From the NCBI GenBank assembly GCA_024638395.1, contig JAHEKK010000154.1, positions 1-7,283 of the forward strand: DNA of 7,283 nucleotides, written 5' to 3'. The stretch's first letter is position 1; every line of letters starts with the position of its first letter. Source of the DNA: Gemmatimonadota bacterium. GTDB taxonomy: Bacteria; Gemmatimonadota; Gemmatimonadetes; Longimicrobiales; Gaopeijiaceae. Shown in pieces: positions 6,234 to 7,283 of this stretch. Under the pieces are notes generated by a model. That model was given only the letters and a program-made list of their open reading frames with translations. It had not been told where the DNA came from and made no database searches. The position numbers were made by a program, and so were the translations under genes.

Positions 6234-7283
6234 AGTACTCCCGGATTCGGTAGATCACCGCGTCTATCTGCCCTTCGTCCAACTCGGGAACTACGGGAAG
6301 ACTCAAGACGGACGACGATAGAGCTTCGGACACGGGCAGGTCGCCCTCCTGGTAGCCCAGGTGGCGGAAGCACGGCTGGAGATGGAGAGGCACTGGATAG
6401 TAGATCCCGCTTCCGATCCTGTTCTCGGCAAGATGGGCCCTGAGCCCGTCCCGGTCCCGAACGCGGACCGTGAACTGGTTGTAGACGTGATCGTTCCCTT
6501 GAAGGGTTGCCGGAAGCTCGACGCCGTCCACGTCTCCCAGGGCTTCCAGATACCGCGCCGCATGACTTCGACGAGCCCGGTACCAGCCGTCCAGAAACGG
6601 CAGCTTCGCCAGGAGGACCGCTGCCTGGAGGGCGTCGATCCTGCTATTGGTTCCCACCACGTCGTGGTGGTACATCTGGAGCCCCCCGTGGACACGGAAC
6701 TCCCGCAGTCGTCGGGCCAGCTCGCCGTCGTTCGTCGTGATGATACCGGCGTCCCCGAACGCGCCCAGGTTTTTCGTGGGAAAGAAGGAGAAGCTCCCCG
6801 CAATGCCCACGCTGCCCGCGGCTCCGGCACCTTGCTGCGAGGCACCTATGGCCTGGGCCGCGTCTTCCAGGACCCAGACTCCCCGCGAGCGCGCCATCTC
6901 CATGATGGGTCCCATCGGCGCCATCTGGCCGAAAAGGTGCACGGGAATCAGGCCAAGTGTGTCGTCGGTCCACGCACGGTCCAGAGTCTCCGGCGTCACG
7001 TTGAACGTGGCTTCGTCCACGTCGCAGAAGACAGGCGCCAGGCCCGCGTTGTGCACTGCACCGGCCGTAGCGAAGAAGGTGAACGCGGGAACGATCACTC
7101 TGCCACCGCCCTCGGACGCAAGAAGCCGGAGGGGGAGCAGGAGGGCGTCGGTCCCGGACGCGCACCCGATGGCATGTGCGGTGCCCACCAGCTCGGCCAT
7201 TCGCGCCTCGAGCTCCTCGACCGGCGCCCCCAGAACGAACCGCTGACTCTCTATGACGTCGGAGAGCGCTTCATCGATGGCGG
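6220..7283 (-). CDS. DegT/DnrJ/EryC1/StrS family PLP-dependent aminotransferase (start beyond right edge)
   Basis: This fold-type I aminotransferase family converts keto-sugar nucleotides to amino sugars for surface polysaccharides or glycans, usually with glutamate as donor. 353 residues are visible and only a short N-terminal piece is missing: the first codons read AIDEALSDVIESQRFVLG, the family's usual opening. Using visible numbering, ASGTDALL at 41-48 matches the cofactor phosphate-binding loop, D140 in LEDAAQAIGA should contact the PLP pyridine nitrogen, and K170 in SFFPTKNLGAFGDAG is the Schiff-base lysine. GTNSRIDALQAAVL at about 210-223 and IYYPVPLHLQPCF at 294-306 are typical of the sugar-nucleotide branch. 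The sequence resembles WbpE/FdtB-like enzymes, but the exact sugar substrate cannot be read from sequence alone. ATG 7200 is internal, not the start, because the conserved N-terminus continues upstream of it. The gene end overlaps the bamD start by 14 nt. Confidence 0.93.
   Translation of the reverse strand, partial: AIDEALSDVIESQRFVLGAPVEELEARMAELVGTAHAIGCASGTDALLLPLRLLASEGGGRVIVPAFTFFATAGAVHNAGLAPVFCDVDEATFNVTPETLDRAWTDDTLGLIPVHLFGQMAPMGPIMEMARSRGVWVLEDAAQAIGASQQGAGAAGSVGIAGSFSFFPTKNLGAFGDAGIITTNDGELARRLREFRVHGGLQMYHHDVVGTNSRIDALQAAVLLAKLPFLDGWYRARRSHAARYLEALGDVDGVELPATLQGNDHVYNQFTVRVRDRDGLRAHLAENRIGSGIYYPVPLHLQPCFRHLGYQEGDLPVSEALSSSVLSLPVVPELDEGQIDAVIYRIREYYGTP

Overview
This window is an ordinary chromosomal housekeeping region from a high-GC, Gram-negative (outer-membrane) bacterium. 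A member of the Gemmatimonadota or a nearby lineage is the best guess. The evidence is a BamD lipoprotein (so an outer membrane), and an enlarged SecA of about 1096 residues whose insertions and motif wording resemble SecA proteins of the Bacteroidota/Gemmatimonadota side of the tree. I could not run a search, so the phylum is inference.

All six genes lie on the minus strand and read from right to left. First comes a PLP-dependent sugar aminotransferase of the DegT/DnrJ/EryC1/StrS family, whose first few codons lie beyond the right edge. It overlaps bamD (beta-barrel assembly lipoprotein) by 14 nt. bamD in turn overlaps nadD (nicotinate-nucleotide adenylyltransferase) in an ATGA junction. These three look like one translationally coupled unit. 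After an 84-nt gap that holds a small stem-loop comes secA, the ATPase motor of the Sec translocase. About 110 nt later comes radC (HhH plus JAB/MPN domain protein). A final gap of roughly 85-150 nt, depending on the start chosen, holds a weak terminator-like hairpin, a perfect AT-rich palindrome and a weak promoter match. It precedes the start of a gene with an N-terminal response-regulator receiver domain that runs off the left edge.

The theme is envelope biogenesis (sugar aminotransferase, BamD, SecA) mixed with NAD synthesis and a RadC protein. SecA exports outer-membrane protein precursors and BamD belongs to the machine that inserts them, so bamD and secA act in one pathway. nadD and radC have no obvious mechanistic link to that pathway.

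I found no mobile element, CRISPR array, RNA gene or novel multi-gene system. The points most worth a second look are small: radC has no in-frame ATG/GTG/TTG start upstream of its conserved N-terminus, the receiver domain lacks one acidic-pocket residue and the conserved lysine, and a palindrome sits at the candidate promoter of the response-regulator gene.
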